Shown: piece by piece, positions 63,396 through 64,000 of the stretch
Position numbering within the stretch: position 1 is the stretch's first letter
How the letters are laid out: each line of letters starts with the position of its first letter
From: Vreelandella neptunia
GTDB lineage: Bacteria > Pseudomonadota > Gammaproteobacteria > Pseudomonadales > Halomonadaceae
Length of the DNA: 64,000 bases
Reading direction: 5' to 3'
NCBI RefSeq assembly: GCF_022489065.1
Contig: NZ_JAKVTW010000012.1
Span: 62,001 to 126,000 of the forward strand
The notes under the pieces: generated by a model
What the model was told of the DNA's origin: nothing
The model's database searches: none
Seen by the model: the letters and a program-made list of their open reading frames with translations, nothing else
Position numbers and translations under genes: made by a program

Positions 63396-64000
63396 GACCG
63401 CCGCTGTTAGTATTCGTAATCTTTCCAAAAGCTTCGATGGCACCGAAGTGCTGCGGGATGTTTCGTTGGAAGTACAGCCGGGGGAAGTGGTGAGTATTTT
63501 AGGCTCATCGGGTTCCGGCAAATCCACCTTATTACGTTGCATAAACTGGCTGGAAACCCCAGACCGTGGCGACATCCGTATTGCCGGTGACCGTATTGGC
63601 ATTAGCGACAGCGGTAAAGTCATGTCCCGCCGTCAGCTGGCAACCATGCGTGCGCGCTTAGGAATGGTATTCCAGGGGTTTAATTTATGGCCCCATTTGA
63701 GTGTGCTGCGCAATGTCACTGAGGCGCCTATCCATGTTCAGGGCCTCAGTAAAGCCGAGGCAGAAGAGCGAGCAATGGCGCTGCTTGAGAAAGTGGGTAT
63801 GGTCGAGAAGCGTGACGACTATCCGTACACGCTATCAGGTGGTCAAAAGCAGCGGGTAGCCATCGCCCGAGCGCTTGCCATGCAGCCGAAGGTGATGCTG
63901 TTTGATGAGCCCACTTCAGCCCTTGATCCTGAGCTAGTCGGCGAAGTACTTGGGGTGATCAAAGACCTCTCCAAAGAGGGCTACACCATGGTGTTGGTGA
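63388..64000 (+). CDS. Amino-acid-type ABC transporter ATP-binding protein, 5' part
   Basis: The first 204 codons are in the window; the frame continues past 64000. Walker A is GSSGSGKST (about residues 38-46), the Q loop is in [15 protein letters not shown], the signature is LSGGQKQR (about 150-157) and Walker B is [14 protein letters not shown] (about 170-183). About 50 residues are missing. It is the ATPase of the transporter begun at 61129. Confidence 0.93.
   Translation, partial: MPETAAVSIRNLSKSFDGTEVLRDVSLEVQPGEVVSILGSSGSGKSTLLRCINWLETPDRGDIRIAGDRIGISDSGKVMSRRQLATMRARLGMVFQGFNLWPHLSVLRNVTEAPIHVQGLSKAEAEERAMALLEKVGMVEKRDDYPYTLSGGQKQRVAIARALAMQPKVMLFDEPTSALDPELVGEVLGVIKDLSKEGYTMVLV

Overview
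The window reads as a chromosomal stretch of a moderately GC-rich gammaproteobacterium, most likely a member of the Halomonadaceae (Halomonas or a close relative). This rests on inference from gene content (four TRAP transporters, DctP/DctQ/DctM type, plus TctABC and two ABC systems, a 1-aminocyclopropane-1-carboxylate deaminase gene with its Lrp-type regulator, a tetronate pathway, a phosphonate operon) and on protein style; no rRNA marker is present. I saw no tRNA, rRNA, insertion sequence, phage gene or CRISPR array. The window is a run of catabolic islands, each made of a regulator, a high-affinity transporter and enzymes.

Layout. 1-4528: 5' end of a pxpA (5-oxoprolinase subunit A) gene on the minus strand, then a LysR regulator and a complete TRAP transporter. 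4596-7274: a GAF-PAS-GAF-GGDEF-EAL cyclic-di-GMP protein. 7279-20192: a GntR/FCD regulator divergent from a large island with a TRAP transporter, two amidohydrolases/deaminases, a dihydropyrimidinase/hydantoinase, two Asp/Glu-racemase-superfamily proteins with altered cysteines, and a TctBAC transporter; it looks built to take up and open nitrogen heterocycles or cyclic ureides, but the true substrate is unknown. 20221-28659: 2-aminoethylphosphonate (AEP) use: HAD phosphatase, PhnR-type regulator, AEP ABC transporter (phnS with an in-frame amber codon, phnT, fused permease), phnW, phnX and an EamA permease. Two PHO-box-like sites and two PhnR-like palindromes frame this region.

28671-36423: TauE/SafE permease, MgtE magnesium transporter, a small DUF6482-like protein, acdS/acdR, a DUF454 membrane protein, a Tat-exported PhoX phosphatase with a very good PHO box, and a DUF1127 protein. 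36609-44407: LysR, GntR/FCD regulator, asparaginase, third TRAP transporter, RidA-family protein and an amidase: an amide or amino-acid-derivative island. 44421-55857: LacI regulator and a palindromic operator, then the L-threonate/D-erythronate pathway (ltnD, otnK, otnC, otnI, denD), fourth TRAP transporter, an aldehyde dehydrogenase and a second beta-hydroxyacid dehydrogenase. 56122-57818: a PAS-GGDEF diguanylate cyclase and an SDR. 58088-64000: class III aminotransferase, MocR regulator and an amino-acid-type ABC transporter whose ATPase runs off the window.

Two regulatory themes stand out. First, three PHO-box-like sites (20221, 21764, 33761) would place the HAD phosphatase, AEP uptake/degradation and PhoX under PhoB. 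Second, every solute-binding-protein gene that is followed by its membrane or ATPase genes has a stem-loop just after it (2453, 9372, 22891, 40591, 51573, 61999), which suggests deliberate overproduction of binding proteins.
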